Source: Desulfobacterales bacterium (GTDB lineage Bacteria; Desulfobacterota; Desulfobacteria; Desulfobacterales; Desulfolunaceae). Taken from it: a DNA stretch of 37,067 bases. The translations under genes were made by a program, and so were the position numbers. Positions 8,488-16,064 of the stretch are shown piece by piece (the stretch's first letter is position 1; each line of letters opens with the position of its first letter). The stretch lies in the NCBI GenBank assembly GCA_022360815.1, contig JAKSCC010000100.1:1-37067 (forward strand), written 5' to 3'. The notes under the pieces are model-generated. The model searched no databases. It saw nothing but the letters and a program-made list of their open reading frames with translations, and was not told the origin of the DNA.

Positions 8488-9156
8488 ATGAAACTCAGTG
8501 CACACGAGCTTGCCAAAGCTCTGGCCCTTCCTCAGGATACTCTGGAACGATGGGTGCGCCAGGGGCGCATTCCGGTACGTAAATCCGGCTCTACCTTCTC
8601 TTTTTCTTACGCCGCCCTGAAATCATGGACAGCAAAACACAATGTAAATTTTGACTTAAGCTCCCCGCAAGAGGGGCAGGGTGCATCGCAGCAAGGGGTT
8701 TCTTTGGTTGAAGCTCTGGAAGCAGGCGGGGTGGTTTACGATTTGGAAGGCGTAGATCCTTCTGATATTTTAGAAAACGCAAGCCACAACGTTCCCGGCC
8801 TTGATGAGGCTGAAAGGGCAGAGCTTTTTGTTCGCCTTGAAGAGCGGGAGCGTATGGCTTCTACAGGGGTGGGGCGAGGTGTGGCCCTTCCTCATCCTCG
8901 TACGCCATTGGAAGCGTGTCAAACCCCGGCCATTGTCACCTGTTTTTTGAAGCATCCGGTGGAGTTCGGGGCTGTGGATGATGAGCCGGTTCGCATTCTT
9001 TTTTTGATTTTGAGTCCGGACGTCCGTACCCACCTTCAGCTTCTCTCCAAAATTTCTTACTGTGTGCGTGAACCAAGCTTTCTCTCTTTTCTTGGAAAAG
9101 TTCCTCAAGTGCCTGAGCTGATTGAAAAAGTGGCAAAGTTTGAAGCCCGCCTTTAA
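8488..9156 (+). CDS. Excisionase-type HTH domain fused to PTS EIIA (PtsN/fructose type)
   Basis: This 222-residue protein has two parts. Residues 1-50 (MKLSAHELAKALALPQDTLE, then RWVRQGRIPVRKSG) look like a MerR/excisionase-type helix-turn-helix with a wing. Residues about 70-220 are a type-2 phosphotransferase EIIA domain, with the phosphorylatable His136 in GRGVALPHPR and the expected distance to the C-terminal ISYCVREPSFL segment. EIIA domains accept phosphate from HPr or EI-Ntr; a fusion to a DNA-binding domain suggests a PTS-phosphorylation-controlled regulator, but the DNA target is unknown. The ribosome site is weak. The next genes are a ClC channel and a stress protein, and no sugar transporter is nearby, so a regulatory role is more likely than transport. 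Confidence 0.85.
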   Translation: MKLSAHELAKALALPQDTLERWVRQGRIPVRKSGSTFSFSYAALKSWTAKHNVNFDLSSPQEGQGASQQGVSLVEALEAGGVVYDLEGVDPSDILENASHNVPGLDEAERAELFVRLEERERMASTGVGRGVALPHPRTPLEACQTPAIVTCFLKHPVEFGAVDDEPVRILFLILSPDVRTHLQLLSKISYCVREPSFLSFLGKVPQVPELIEKVAKFEARL

Positions 9157-9373
9157 GTTGTCCGTTTAAGTGGCTTTACAAGGTTGGGCGAATTTGTTAC
9201 TCGGGCGGTGCTGGAAATGGGTTCCAGCACAAATTCAAGGATGCATGTCGGAGGAAGCCTTCGGCTCGGAGAGTTCACGCTTTAGATAGGTCTTGAGTGG
9301 ACATTCCCGGCAGAGGGCTTTTTAAAGGCCGAGGTGCGTCAACGCGTTGGAAGAAAATGTGAGGCAGAAAAGG

Positions 9374-11098
9374 ATGCTGAAACGAGTTAAGCTTCCTGAA
9401 AAATGGGCTTTTATCGAGCCGGATGACCGCCTGCTGCTTATTGTGGCGGGCGTGGTGGCTGGTCTGGCCGGAGGGCTGGCAGCTCTGGGGCTCAACCATG
9501 GCCTTGAGGCGATGATGGAGTTCGTGCACTCTTTAAGGGATTACCCCTGGGTGTTTGTGCTGCCAGGACTGGGTGCCGCAGCCTCAGCCATCTATTTGGA
9601 AAAAATCATGCGGGAAGGCGCCGGGCACGGGGTGCCTGAGGTGATTTATGCGGTTTCCCGTTATGGCGGGATCATGCGGTTTCGCTCAAGTTTTTCACGT
9701 CTGATCGCCAGCTGCCTGACCATCGGAAGTGGGGGCTCCGCAGGCCCCGAAGCCCCTGTGGTCATGAGCGGGGCTGCCATCGGCTCCAATATCGCCAGGC
9801 TGTTTCGATTGAACGACCGCCAGCGCGTGACCCTGGTGGGGTGCGGGGCGGCCGGAGCGATCTCTTCCATCTTTAATGCCCCCATAGCCGGTCTGGTTTT
9901 TGTTTTGGAAGTTGTGTTGGGCGAGTGGTCCACGGTCAATATTGTGCCCATTGCCATCGCTTCGGTGGCTGGCACAGAGCTGAGCCGCTTTTTCAATGGC
10001 AACCAGATCGCCTTTAGCCATAGCGGATTTCCCATTGGGGTCTCCGATACTGTGGCCGCAGCCGGCCTTGGTCTTGCAACGGCTCTGCTTTCCATTCTTT
10101 TAACCCGCGGTCTGCGTTCCATGCACCATGTGGCAGATAAGGTTCCTCTTCCTAAGTGGGGAAGGGCTTTTGTGGGTGGTTGCCTGGTGGGGCTTTTGGG
10201 GTTTTGGATTCCCGATGCCATGGGCGAGGGGTATCACCCCATTCGTGAGATGATTGTGGGGGGGTATCACGGCGCGTTTCAGGTGGCAGCCGTTGCTATT
10301 TTTGCCAAGATTCTTGCCACATCCCTTACCTTGGGGTGGGGTGGTTCTGGGGGGATTTTTGCTCCCTCTCTTGTGGTGGGAAGCTTTACCGGGCTGGCTT
10401 TTTATCGAGGGTTGGTGGCTTTGTGGCCATCCATTCCACTTGTCGGTGAAGGGTGTTTTGCCCTTTTGGGAATGGCCGGATTGATTAGCGGAATTCTTCA
10501 AGCGCCTTTGACGGGGATCTTTTTGATTGTGGAGATCACTGGAAGCTATGAGGTGATCTTGCCTCTTATTGTGGTCTCTTCGGTCTCCACCACCATCAGT
10601 CACTATTTTGAGCCTGCTTCCTTTTATATGAGGGATCTTGTGGAGAAGGGGCAGCTTTTGCGTCCCGGAACCGATGCCCGTGTGCTCAATGACCTCTCTT
10701 TGAGTGAGCTTATCGAAAAAGATTGCATCGCCGTCTCACCCCACATGACCCTTCGCGAGTTTGTGGAGGTGGTGAAAGGCGCTAAGAGAGACCATTTTCC
10801 GGTGGAAGATAGTGAGACCGGTGTTTTCCTTGGGATGGTGCATCTGAACGAGGTGAGGCCCTATCTCTTTGACACCATCATGTACGATGCGGTGGTGGTG
10901 GAGCAGATCATGGATCGAAGCCTTCGTCACGTCTCCTACGGAGACGATTTGCAAAAGATCCTTAAAATGATGGACAAAGAGGGGCTCTTTACCATTCCGG
11001 TGGTGGTGAATCGTCGGTTTGTGGGGTTGCTTTCCAAATCGACCCTCTTGGATAAATACCGCAAAGAGTTGATGGTTCAAACCAGCGACAACACGTAA
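9374..11098 (+). CDS. ClC chloride channel/transporter with C-terminal CBS pair
   Basis: This polytopic inner-membrane protein belongs to the ClC family of anion channels and Cl-/H+ antiporters. The pore signatures are present: GAGHGVPE (the GSGIPE equivalent), GSGGSAGPEAPVV with the gating Glu at about residue 126, and GGSGGIFAPSLVVG (the GxFxP site). Two CBS domains follow at about 440-565 (SPHMTLREFVEVVKG, HFPVEDS; VSYGDDLQKILKMM, FTIPVVVNRRFVGLLSKS), which usually bind adenine nucleotides and regulate the channel. I chose the ATG at 9374 (GAGG 9 bases upstream), giving 574 residues; a TTG at 9347 is an alternative. The gating Glu fits chloride transport, not the fluoride-type ClC. It sits between the HTH-EIIA gene and a stress-protein gene. 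Confidence 0.88.
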   Translation: MLKRVKLPEKWAFIEPDDRLLLIVAGVVAGLAGGLAALGLNHGLEAMMEFVHSLRDYPWVFVLPGLGAAASAIYLEKIMREGAGHGVPEVIYAVSRYGGIMRFRSSFSRLIASCLTIGSGGSAGPEAPVVMSGAAIGSNIARLFRLNDRQRVTLVGCGAAGAISSIFNAPIAGLVFVLEVVLGEWSTVNIVPIAIASVAGTELSRFFNGNQIAFSHSGFPIGVSDTVAAAGLGLATALLSILLTRGLRSMHHVADKVPLPKWGRAFVGGCLVGLLGFWIPDAMGEGYHPIREMIVGGYHGAFQVAAVAIFAKILATSLTLGWGGSGGIFAPSLVVGSFTGLAFYRGLVALWPSIPLVGEGCFALLGMAGLISGILQAPLTGIFLIVEITGSYEVILPLIVVSSVSTTISHYFEPASFYMRDLVEKGQLLRPGTDARVLNDLSLSELIEKDCIAVSPHMTLREFVEVVKGAKRDHFPVEDSETGVFLGMVHLNEVRPYLFDTIMYDAVVVEQIMDRSLRHVSYGDDLQKILKMMDKEGLFTIPVVVNRRFVGLLSKSTLLDKYRKELMVQTSDNT

Positions 11099-11100
11099 AA

Positions 11101-11127
11101 GATGAGCCCCATAAGGTGGGGCTCATC
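11101..11127 (+). terminator. Hairpin after the ClC gene
   Basis: GATGAGCCCC (11101-11110) and GGGGCTCATC (11118-11127) form a perfect 10-bp stem with a 7-base loop, starting right after the ClC stop codon. The following sequence TCTTGTAAAC is only mildly T-rich, so termination may be partial and the next gene may still be reached. Confidence 0.6.
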
Positions 11128-11144
11128 TCTTGTAAACTTACCGA

Positions 11145-11199
11145 CTCCACGCTGAGCTATCGTGGAGCATGCATCTGCAGTGAGGCTGCGGTGCCGCAG
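11145..11199 (+). promoter_or_regulatory. Two stem-loops in the leader of the stress-protein gene
   Basis: CTCCACG (11145-11151) pairs with CGTGGAG (11161-11167), and CTGCGG (11186-11191) pairs with CCGCAG (11194-11199). The last G of the second stem is the first base of the GGAG ribosome site (11199-11202) in front of the ATG at 11207. A structure ending at the ribosome site could affect translation, but no regulatory role is shown. Confidence 0.35.
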
Positions 11200-11206
11200 G
11201 AGAGTC

Positions 11207-12037
11207 ATGGATACCCAACTGTTTCATATTTTTCGCAACACCCCCACAGGGCGTGAGACCTATTTTCAGTCGCTCTACTTTTGTAATTTGATGGGGGCTA
11301 CGCCGGTGGTCTATATTCCGGCTCATACGAAATTTTTGATGTATTTTGATGGCGATGTGGTCCAGGTGGATTTGGACACCTCTTATCTGACGGCCCCTGA
11401 ATCGGCAGAAGAGCACGCTCGAGCTTTGGCGGAATCCAAGGGGCTCTCCCCCGGCTTTTTTCATCCCAAAAATTTTACCGCATCCACACTGCCCGATATT
11501 CCTGTCGATTTTGATTTTATGTGTTGCCCTCGAAGTATCAGTGAGGTGGCTGGAAAAATTGGATTGGGGCATATTGGCTCCCGCGTGAGGCGGATCATTC
11601 AAAATGCGCAGTTTCCTGTCTTGATCACCAGCCCTTCTTTTCGAAAGTGGAAGAGCGTTACCATCTTCTTTGGGGGCTCCAAAAACGCTGTCAATGCTTT
11701 GAGGTTGGGGTTGCGAGTGGCTCGCAAGACCGGGATGAAGGTGCGTCTTTTTACCCAGGTGGAGGGGGATAAAACGCGGAAAGATTATGAAGCGATCATC
11801 GAAGGGGCCGGACTGACCGAAGACGTCAATCGTTACATGGAAGATTGGCTCTTCTTTTTTGGCGGAAAGTTTGACGAGAATCTCTACGAGGTGCCCCACA
11901 ACAGCTTGGTGGTTCTGGGTGCATACGGTCATGGCTTGATTCGGGATATTCTCTTTGGCTCCAAGATGGAGACCATTCAGTCGGTGCTGCCCAACAACCT
12001 TATGGTGGTGGGGCCCCACTATATCGATCATGGGTAG
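11207..12037 (+). CDS. Universal stress protein family, two-lobed
   Basis: The start at 11207 has GGAG 4 bases upstream; a GTG in frame at 11162 is less likely. The 276-residue protein ends with the nucleotide-binding signature of the universal stress protein family: GAYGHGLIRDILFGS, which fits G-2X-G-9X-G-S exactly, followed by the typical VLPNNLMVVGP strand. The N-terminal half (VVYIPAHTKFLM..., VPVLITSPSFRKW) is less like the family; two copies of the fold in one chain are common. Proteins of this type bind ATP in the cytoplasm and modulate stress survival. The cluster HTH-EIIA, ClC-CBS, this protein suggests that it senses cell energy state near the channel, but this is inference. Confidence 0.75.
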   Translation: MDTQLFHIFRNTPTGRETYFQSLYFCNLMGATPVVYIPAHTKFLMYFDGDVVQVDLDTSYLTAPESAEEHARALAESKGLSPGFFHPKNFTASTLPDIPVDFDFMCCPRSISEVAGKIGLGHIGSRVRRIIQNAQFPVLITSPSFRKWKSVTIFFGGSKNAVNALRLGLRVARKTGMKVRLFTQVEGDKTRKDYEAIIEGAGLTEDVNRYMEDWLFFFGGKFDENLYEVPHNSLVVLGAYGHGLIRDILFGSKMETIQSVLPNNLMVVGPHYIDHG

Positions 12038-12170
12038 TTTTTTTTGGAGTGAATGCTCCTTGTAAGGGGTAGTCTAATGAAACCGACCTGTTGGTAGAGC
12101 CATGTCTGGCGCGGCTTTTAGAGCGGTGATTGAAAAAATTGGTTCGCCCTTAAAAGAGTGTGAAAACCCC

Positions 12171-12199
12171 TTGACAAACCCGAGGCGATGACGTAAATC
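12171..12199 (+). promoter_or_regulatory. Possible upstream promoter
   Basis: A perfect -35 hexamer TTGACA (12171-12176) is followed after 17 bases by TAAATC (12194-12199), a weak -10. It faces tRNA-Ser about 100 bases downstream and may be a second promoter for it, or start an unknown short RNA. Confidence 0.3.
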
Positions 12200-12263
12200 T
12201 TCACTCGCTTTTGACGCAGCGCTTCTGATTTTCTCTCTTTGGGAGAGAGGCTTCCGAAAGGGA

Positions 12264-12292
12264 TTGCCAAGGCATCAGGCGCTTGCTATAAG
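12264..12292 (+). promoter_or_regulatory. tRNA-Ser promoter
   Basis: TTGCCA (12264-12269) and TATAAG (12287-12292) are spaced by 17 bases, placing the transcription start a few bases before the tRNA. The same two hexamers with the same spacing precede tRNA-His at 23408-23436. Confidence 0.7.
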
Positions 12293-12304
12293 GGTTTGAC
12301 ATGC

Positions 12305-12394
12305 GGAGAGGTGACCGAGTGGCTGAAGGTGCACGCCTGGAAAGCGTGTGTGCTGTAACAGGTACCGAGAGTTCGAATCTCTCCCTCTCCGCCA
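12305..12394 (+). tRNA. tRNA-Ser (anticodon GGA)
   Basis: The acceptor arms GGAGAGG (12305-12311) and CCTCTCC (12384-12390) pair perfectly. The anticodon stem CACGC/GCGTG holds a loop with GGA, which reads UCC and UCU. The long variable arm expected of tRNA-Ser is present, the T-arm has GTTCGAATC, and the CCA end is encoded. Total length including CCA is 90 bases. Confidence 0.95.
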
Positions 12395-12454
12395 CAACCC
12401 TTTGCTTCAGTGAGGCGGTAATCTCCTCATGCGAACATACCATTGCTCTTAAGG

Positions 12455-12507
12455 AACAGGTTTTCACCACGCCCTCTTAAATATGGGAGTGGGGCACCTG
12501 TTTTTTT
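12455..12507 (+). terminator. Terminator after tRNA-Ser
   Basis: AACAGGT (12455-12461) pairs with ACCTGTT (12496-12502), with an inner stem CCAC/GTGG plus CCC/GGG, and the hairpin runs into a tract of seven Ts (12501-12507) and more T-rich sequence. It should end the tRNA-Ser transcript before the dnaX leader. Confidence 0.7.
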
Positions 12508-12607
12508 GTTTTGGGCCCTTGAAAACAGCGGGCCTTGCGGCCATCCATGGCGACACATGAGCCCAGGTAATCGGAGCCGGAGAAGACCCGGCGCGGAGAC
12601 GGTCACC

Positions 12608-14392
12608 ATGTCCTATCTTGTACTTGCCCGAAAATACAGACCCCAGTTATTTGAAGATGTGGTGGGCCAGTCCCATGTCACCACCACCTTGACCCACGCC
12701 ATTGAGGCGGGCCGCGTGGCCCACGCCATTCTTTTTTCCGGCCCTCGAGGAACCGGAAAGACAACCGTGGCACGTATTCTGGCCAAGGCCATGAACTGCA
12801 GCGGTCGTAAGGAGACGGGCTCTTCGGCCCCCTGCAACACATGCCGTTCGTGCACGGAGATCACACGGGGAAGCTCGGCCGATGTGTTTGAGATCGACGG
12901 TGCCTCCAACAACAGTGTGGAGCAGGTGCGTGAGCTGAGAAACAGTGTCAGCTACATGCCCGTCTACAGCCCTTTTAAGATCTATATCATCGATGAGGTG
13001 CACATGCTCAGCACCGCAGCTTTCAACGCCCTGTTGAAGACTCTGGAAGAGCCCCCGCCTCATGTGATGTTTCTCTTTGCCACCACAGAGATCCATAAAA
13101 TTCCCATTACCATCCTTTCGCGGTGCCAGCGGCACGATATGCGAAGGGTCTCCCACGCCGATCTGAAGGCGCATCTTGAAACGCTCTGCCGCAAGGAAGA
13201 GGTGAAGGTGCCGTCTGAAAGCCTGGATCTGATTACCGTGGAGGCGGGCGGTTCGGTTCGGGACTCTTTGAGTATTCTCGATCAGATCATCGGCAGTGCC
13301 TCAGGAGGCTCTGTGACCCATGCCTCGGTTCTCGAGACCCTTGGCGTGGTGGAGAAGAGCGATATCATGGTCCTTGCCTCGGCCCTTATTGAGAGAAAGG
13401 GGCCTGAGCTTCTTGCCGGGGTGAACCGGCTCTATACTCAAGGAAGCGATCTGAAACGGCTTTTTTCTTCGCTGACCCAGCTTCTGAGGAATCTTCTGGT
13501 TCTGGATGTGGGCGGGCCGGAGATTCTCGATCTTCCTGAAGCCGAGATGAAATCCCTGATGGCCCTGGGCCAGAAGAGCACGCGCGGGTTTCTCACCAAG
13601 GCTCTGGAGCTTCTTCTGGCCGAAGAGCCTGCGGTGCGCCATGCAGCCCAGCCCAAAATGGCCCTTGAGCTGGCTCTGATCAAGTTGCTTCAGGTGCCCG
13701 ATGCCCTCTCCATCGACACCCTGATTCGCAAGATCGACACCCTTCAAAAAGAGGGAGGGCCCCCCTGCTCCCCTCAACCCAGACCCCTGACGCCGTCAGG
13801 GGTCTCTGAAACACAGCAGGGGTATGGGGCGCCAAAAGAGGAGGCGATCTCCAAAGACGAACCAGAGCCCTCCTCATCTGATCCGCAGCCGAAGCCAGAA
13901 CCTTTGGGTGAGGCGCCAGGGGCTCCTTCTGAGCCCAGGGCTTCAGCGCCAGAGGCCAAGGCCCCTTCTCCGTCTTGGAATCCGTCCGAACCGCTTGATG
14001 TGGCCTGGGGGCGGTTCCTTGAGGAGTTGAGAAAAGAGCGCCCATCCCTGGCTCCGCTTCTGGCCAAAAGCGTCTTGAAAAATATAGCCGGAAAGAGTAT
14101 TGAGATCGAAATTACCGCCTCGCGCTTCAATTTGACCCGTCTGAAAAACGGGAAGAAAAAAGAGCTTGAGGAGGCCATTCGGGCCTGGTTCGGGCCTCAG
14201 ATGATTGTTACACTGCACACGACCATTGCCGGTGAAGAGTCCCACGCAGCAGCGGGTCAGGCCTCAAAGGACCAGCGCATTATCAAAGAGGCCAAAGACC
14301 ACCCGGTGATCCATGAGGCGATTCGGGTTTTTGGCGGCAGGGCTGACGTGAAACCACTTTATAAGGAGGAAGACCATGAAAGGCATGGGTAA
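12608..14392 (+). CDS. dnaX: DNA polymerase III subunit tau (gamma/tau), clamp loader
   Basis: This is the clamp-loader ATPase and organiser of the replisome. From the ATG at 12608 it has 594 residues. It opens with [20 protein letters not shown], the standard DnaX N-terminus, then Walker A GPRGTGKT (45-52), a zinc-binding cluster (Cys64, Cys76, Cys79, Cys82), the DEVHML Walker B and the SRC arginine-finger region (ILSRCQRH). After domain III (about residue 375) comes a Pro/Glu-rich linker and a tau-specific C-terminal domain ([19 protein letters not shown]...). The gene starts a dnaX-ybaB-recR set, the classical bacterial order. The first bases of ybaB lie inside its 3' end (17-base overlap). 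An A-run at 13746-13750 is a candidate frameshift site (see findings). Confidence 0.95.
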   Translation: MSYLVLARKYRPQLFEDVVGQSHVTTTLTHAIEAGRVAHAILFSGPRGTGKTTVARILAKAMNCSGRKETGSSAPCNTCRSCTEITRGSSADVFEIDGASNNSVEQVRELRNSVSYMPVYSPFKIYIIDEVHMLSTAAFNALLKTLEEPPPHVMFLFATTEIHKIPITILSRCQRHDMRRVSHADLKAHLETLCRKEEVKVPSESLDLITVEAGGSVRDSLSILDQIIGSASGGSVTHASVLETLGVVEKSDIMVLASALIERKGPELLAGVNRLYTQGSDLKRLFSSLTQLLRNLLVLDVGGPEILDLPEAEMKSLMALGQKSTRGFLTKALELLLAEEPAVRHAAQPKMALELALIKLLQVPDALSIDTLIRKIDTLQKEGGPPCSPQPRPLTPSGVSETQQGYGAPKEEAISKDEPEPSSSDPQPKPEPLGEAPGAPSEPRASAPEAKAPSPSWNPSEPLDVAWGRFLEELRKERPSLAPLLAKSVLKNIAGKSIEIEITASRFNLTRLKNGKKKELEEAIRAWFGPQMIVTLHTTIAGEESHAAAGQASKDQRIIKEAKDHPVIHEAIRVFGGRADVKPLYKEEDHERHG

Positions 14393-14687
14393 TATGATGA
14401 AGCAGGCCCAGAAGATGCAGGCCAAGATGATGAAGCTTCAAAACGAGCTGGACCAGTTCACGGCAGAGGGTTCAGCCGGTGGCGGGGCCGTTACCGCAGT
14501 GGCCAATGGCAAGCAGCAGGTTCTCTCTGTGACCATTAACCCCGAAGTGGTGGACCCTGAAGATGTCGAGATTCTCCAGGATATGGTGACCGCTGCGGTG
14601 AACGATGCCCTGACCAAGGTGAGCACCATCGTCAACGAGAAGATGAGCAAAGTGACCGGCGGTATGAATATTCCCGGCCTGATGTAG
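14376..14687 (+). CDS. ybaB: YbaB/EbfC nucleoid-associated protein
   Basis: This 103-residue protein shows the YbaB/EbfC pattern: an N-terminal Met/Gln/Lys-rich helix ([20 protein letters not shown]), a central [25 protein letters not shown] sheet region split here by family-conserved glycines, and a C-terminal helix. The family forms dimers that bind DNA and influence nucleoid structure. An AAGGAGG ribosome site lies inside dnaX just before the ATG, and the coding regions overlap by 17 bases. It is linked to recR, which starts 5 bases after its stop. Confidence 0.93.
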   Translation: MKGMGNMMKQAQKMQAKMMKLQNELDQFTAEGSAGGGAVTAVANGKQQVLSVTINPEVVDPEDVEILQDMVTAAVNDALTKVSTIVNEKMSKVTGGMNIPGLM

Positions 14688-14692
14688 CGGCA

Positions 14693-15292
14693 ATGAATCA
14701 CTACCCCGCCTCACTGAAGCATCTTATCGACAACCTTTCGAGGCTTCCGGGCATTGGCCGGAAAAGCGCCGAGAGGTTGGCCCTTCACATTTTAAAGTCC
14801 TCGCCGCGGGAAGCCGAGCTTCTCTCTTTGAGTATCGCCGAGGTGAAGCAGCGGGTGCGGCTCTGTCGGCGCTGCTTTGCCCTTTCCGAAGAGGAGTTGT
14901 GCCCGGTGTGCGGAAACGCTGCAAGGGATCACTCCCGCATCTGTGTGGTGGAGCGCCCTGCGGATATGGCGGCCTTGGAGAAGTCCGGTGGCTACAGCGG
15001 CACCTATCACATCCTTCAGGGAACCCTTTCGCCCATGGATGGGATCGGTCCCGATGATCTGCGTATTGCCGAGCTGGTAAGGCGGGTGGAGACCGAACGG
15101 CCCCAGGAGGTGGTTCTCGCCACGGGGACCAATGTGGAGGGGGAAGCCACGGCAGCCTATGTGGCCGATTGCCTGCGGAGCTACCCCATAAGGGTGACCC
15201 GCATCGCCTCAGGGGTACCCATGGGTGGGGATTTGAAATATGTGGACCAGGTGACCCTGAAACGGGCCATGGAGACGCGTCATGAGACCTGA
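14693..15292 (+). CDS. recR: Recombination mediator RecR
   Basis: RecR works with RecO (and RecF) to load RecA at single-stranded gaps. The 199-residue length is typical. The helix-hairpin-helix (SRLPGIGRKSAERLALHIL) is followed by a four-Cys zinc finger (Cys58, Cys61, Cys70, Cys73) and a Toprim domain beginning ICVVERPADMAALEKSG. The C-terminal YVDQVTLKRAMETR is the usual Walker-like tail. It starts 5 bases after ybaB and its last 11 bases overlap the next gene, so all are one operon. Confidence 0.95.
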   Translation: MNHYPASLKHLIDNLSRLPGIGRKSAERLALHILKSSPREAELLSLSIAEVKQRVRLCRRCFALSEEELCPVCGNAARDHSRICVVERPADMAALEKSGGYSGTYHILQGTLSPMDGIGPDDLRIAELVRRVETERPQEVVLATGTNVEGEATAAYVADCLRSYPIRVTRIASGVPMGGDLKYVDQVTLKRAMETRHET

Positions 15293-15746
15293 AAACGCTT
15301 TGAGCGAATCGATTTTTGAGTGCACCCAGTGCGGTGAGTGCTGCACAGGCTATGGTGGAACCTATATCACCGACGAAGATGTGAGACGCATTGCGGACTT
15401 TGTGGGGCTCAGCAGGGAAGCGTTTCTCTCGACGTATTGCCAGATAGCCGATGGTGGCATGCCGGTCATTGCGGTGGGGGATGGGGGCAAGTGTGTCTTT
15501 TTTAAAGAGAACTGCTCCATTCACCCGGTAAAGCCCCGCATGTGCAGGGCCTGGCCCTTTATTGATGCTGTGGTCAAATCCCCTTCCAACTGGGAGCTCA
15601 TGGCCGGCGCCTGCCCGGGCATTCGTGTGGGGGCCCCCCTTTCCCATGTTCAGAAAGTGGTGAAAGAGGAGATGGCCAAGCTGGATGCCGCTCGGGGCGA
15701 GGCCGGATCAGTTTCTCCACATCTGCAAGGGGCAAAGAAGGGTTAG
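15282..15746 (+). CDS. YkgJ-family Cys-cluster (zinc/iron-chelating) protein
   Basis: The 154-residue protein carries the CTQCGECC motif (Cys14, Cys17, Cys20, Cys21) followed by GYGGTYIT, then later CVFFKENCSIHPVKPRMCRAWPF. This arrangement of an N-terminal CxxCxxCC and a downstream CxxY/H...RPxxCRxYPF is the signature of the YkgJ family of putative metal-chelating proteins, whose biochemical role is not established. The start overlaps recR by 11 bases, so it is the last gene of the dnaX operon. The 3' end overlaps by 39 bases the small gene coming from the other strand. Confidence 0.85.
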   Translation: MRPENALSESIFECTQCGECCTGYGGTYITDEDVRRIADFVGLSREAFLSTYCQIADGGMPVIAVGDGGKCVFFKENCSIHPVKPRMCRAWPFIDAVVKSPSNWELMAGACPGIRVGAPLSHVQKVVKEEMAKLDAARGEAGSVSPHLQGAKKG

Positions 15747-15953
15747 GCCGCTCTTCTGTTCTTTTTCGATAATCCCCCTTTGGGTCAACTCGACGCGAGC
15801 CCCTTCAAGGGCTTCGGGGGTATCGTTCCACATTCCAGAGATCGTCTCATCAAAGAGATCCCTGCCTGCATCGGCGAGGCCCGTGAGAAGAAGATAGAGG
15901 GTGATGGCCCCATCGCTCAGGCCCATGGTGAAAATTTTTTGATCCATATGCAT
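15708..15953 (-). CDS. Small hypothetical protein, winged-helix-like
   Basis: An 81-residue protein starts at the ATG 15953 with AAGGAG 7 bases upstream. The sequence (MGLSDGAITLYLLLTGLADA, then GMWNDTPEALEGARVELTQRGIIEKE) has the helix pattern and hydrophobic spacing of a small winged-helix domain, but I do not recognise the family. The convergent overlap with the upstream YkgJ gene and the well-placed ribosome site suggest it is real. It stands divergent to murI. Confidence 0.6.
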   Translation of the reverse strand: MHMDQKIFTMGLSDGAITLYLLLTGLADAGRDLFDETISGMWNDTPEALEGARVELTQRGIIEKEQKSGLTLLCPLQMWRN

Positions 15954-16022
15954 GGCAGAACTCCTTATCTGTTTTTGACATTTGCAGGAAACCATACCGC
16001 GCAGAAAATGAGTGCGCAACCC

Positions 16023-16042
16023 CATGGGGCAGGGTCCCCATG
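16023..16042. promoter_or_regulatory. Inverted repeat between the small gene and murI
   Basis: CATGGGG (16023-16029) and CCCCATG (16036-16042) are perfect inverted arms around 6 bases, in the 110-base gap between two divergent genes. It could be an operator or a leader hairpin; nothing decides between them. Confidence 0.3.
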
Positions 16043-16064
16043 ATCAATGGATAGATTTTAATTT

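Noticed and set aside
7399-8505. Long minus-strand open frame across motB
   Set aside because: It overlaps a certain gene, lacks family features and looks like a shadow frame of motB and its flank.
12201-12470. Minus-strand open frame over tRNA-Ser (RERFELSVPVTAH... text)
   Set aside because: It is the antisense reading of the tRNA, a well-known false protein found in many annotations.
12395-12607. Possible SRP (4.5S) RNA between tRNA-Ser and dnaX, where it is found in some bacteria
   Set aside because: The conserved apical GGAA loop with the AGCAGCC strand is absent on both strands; the region instead has a terminator and a GC-rich leader.
14140-14165. A6 run near the end of dnaX as frameshift site
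   Set aside because: It is too close to the C-terminus to make gamma, and the zero-frame codons do not form a classical slippery heptamer.
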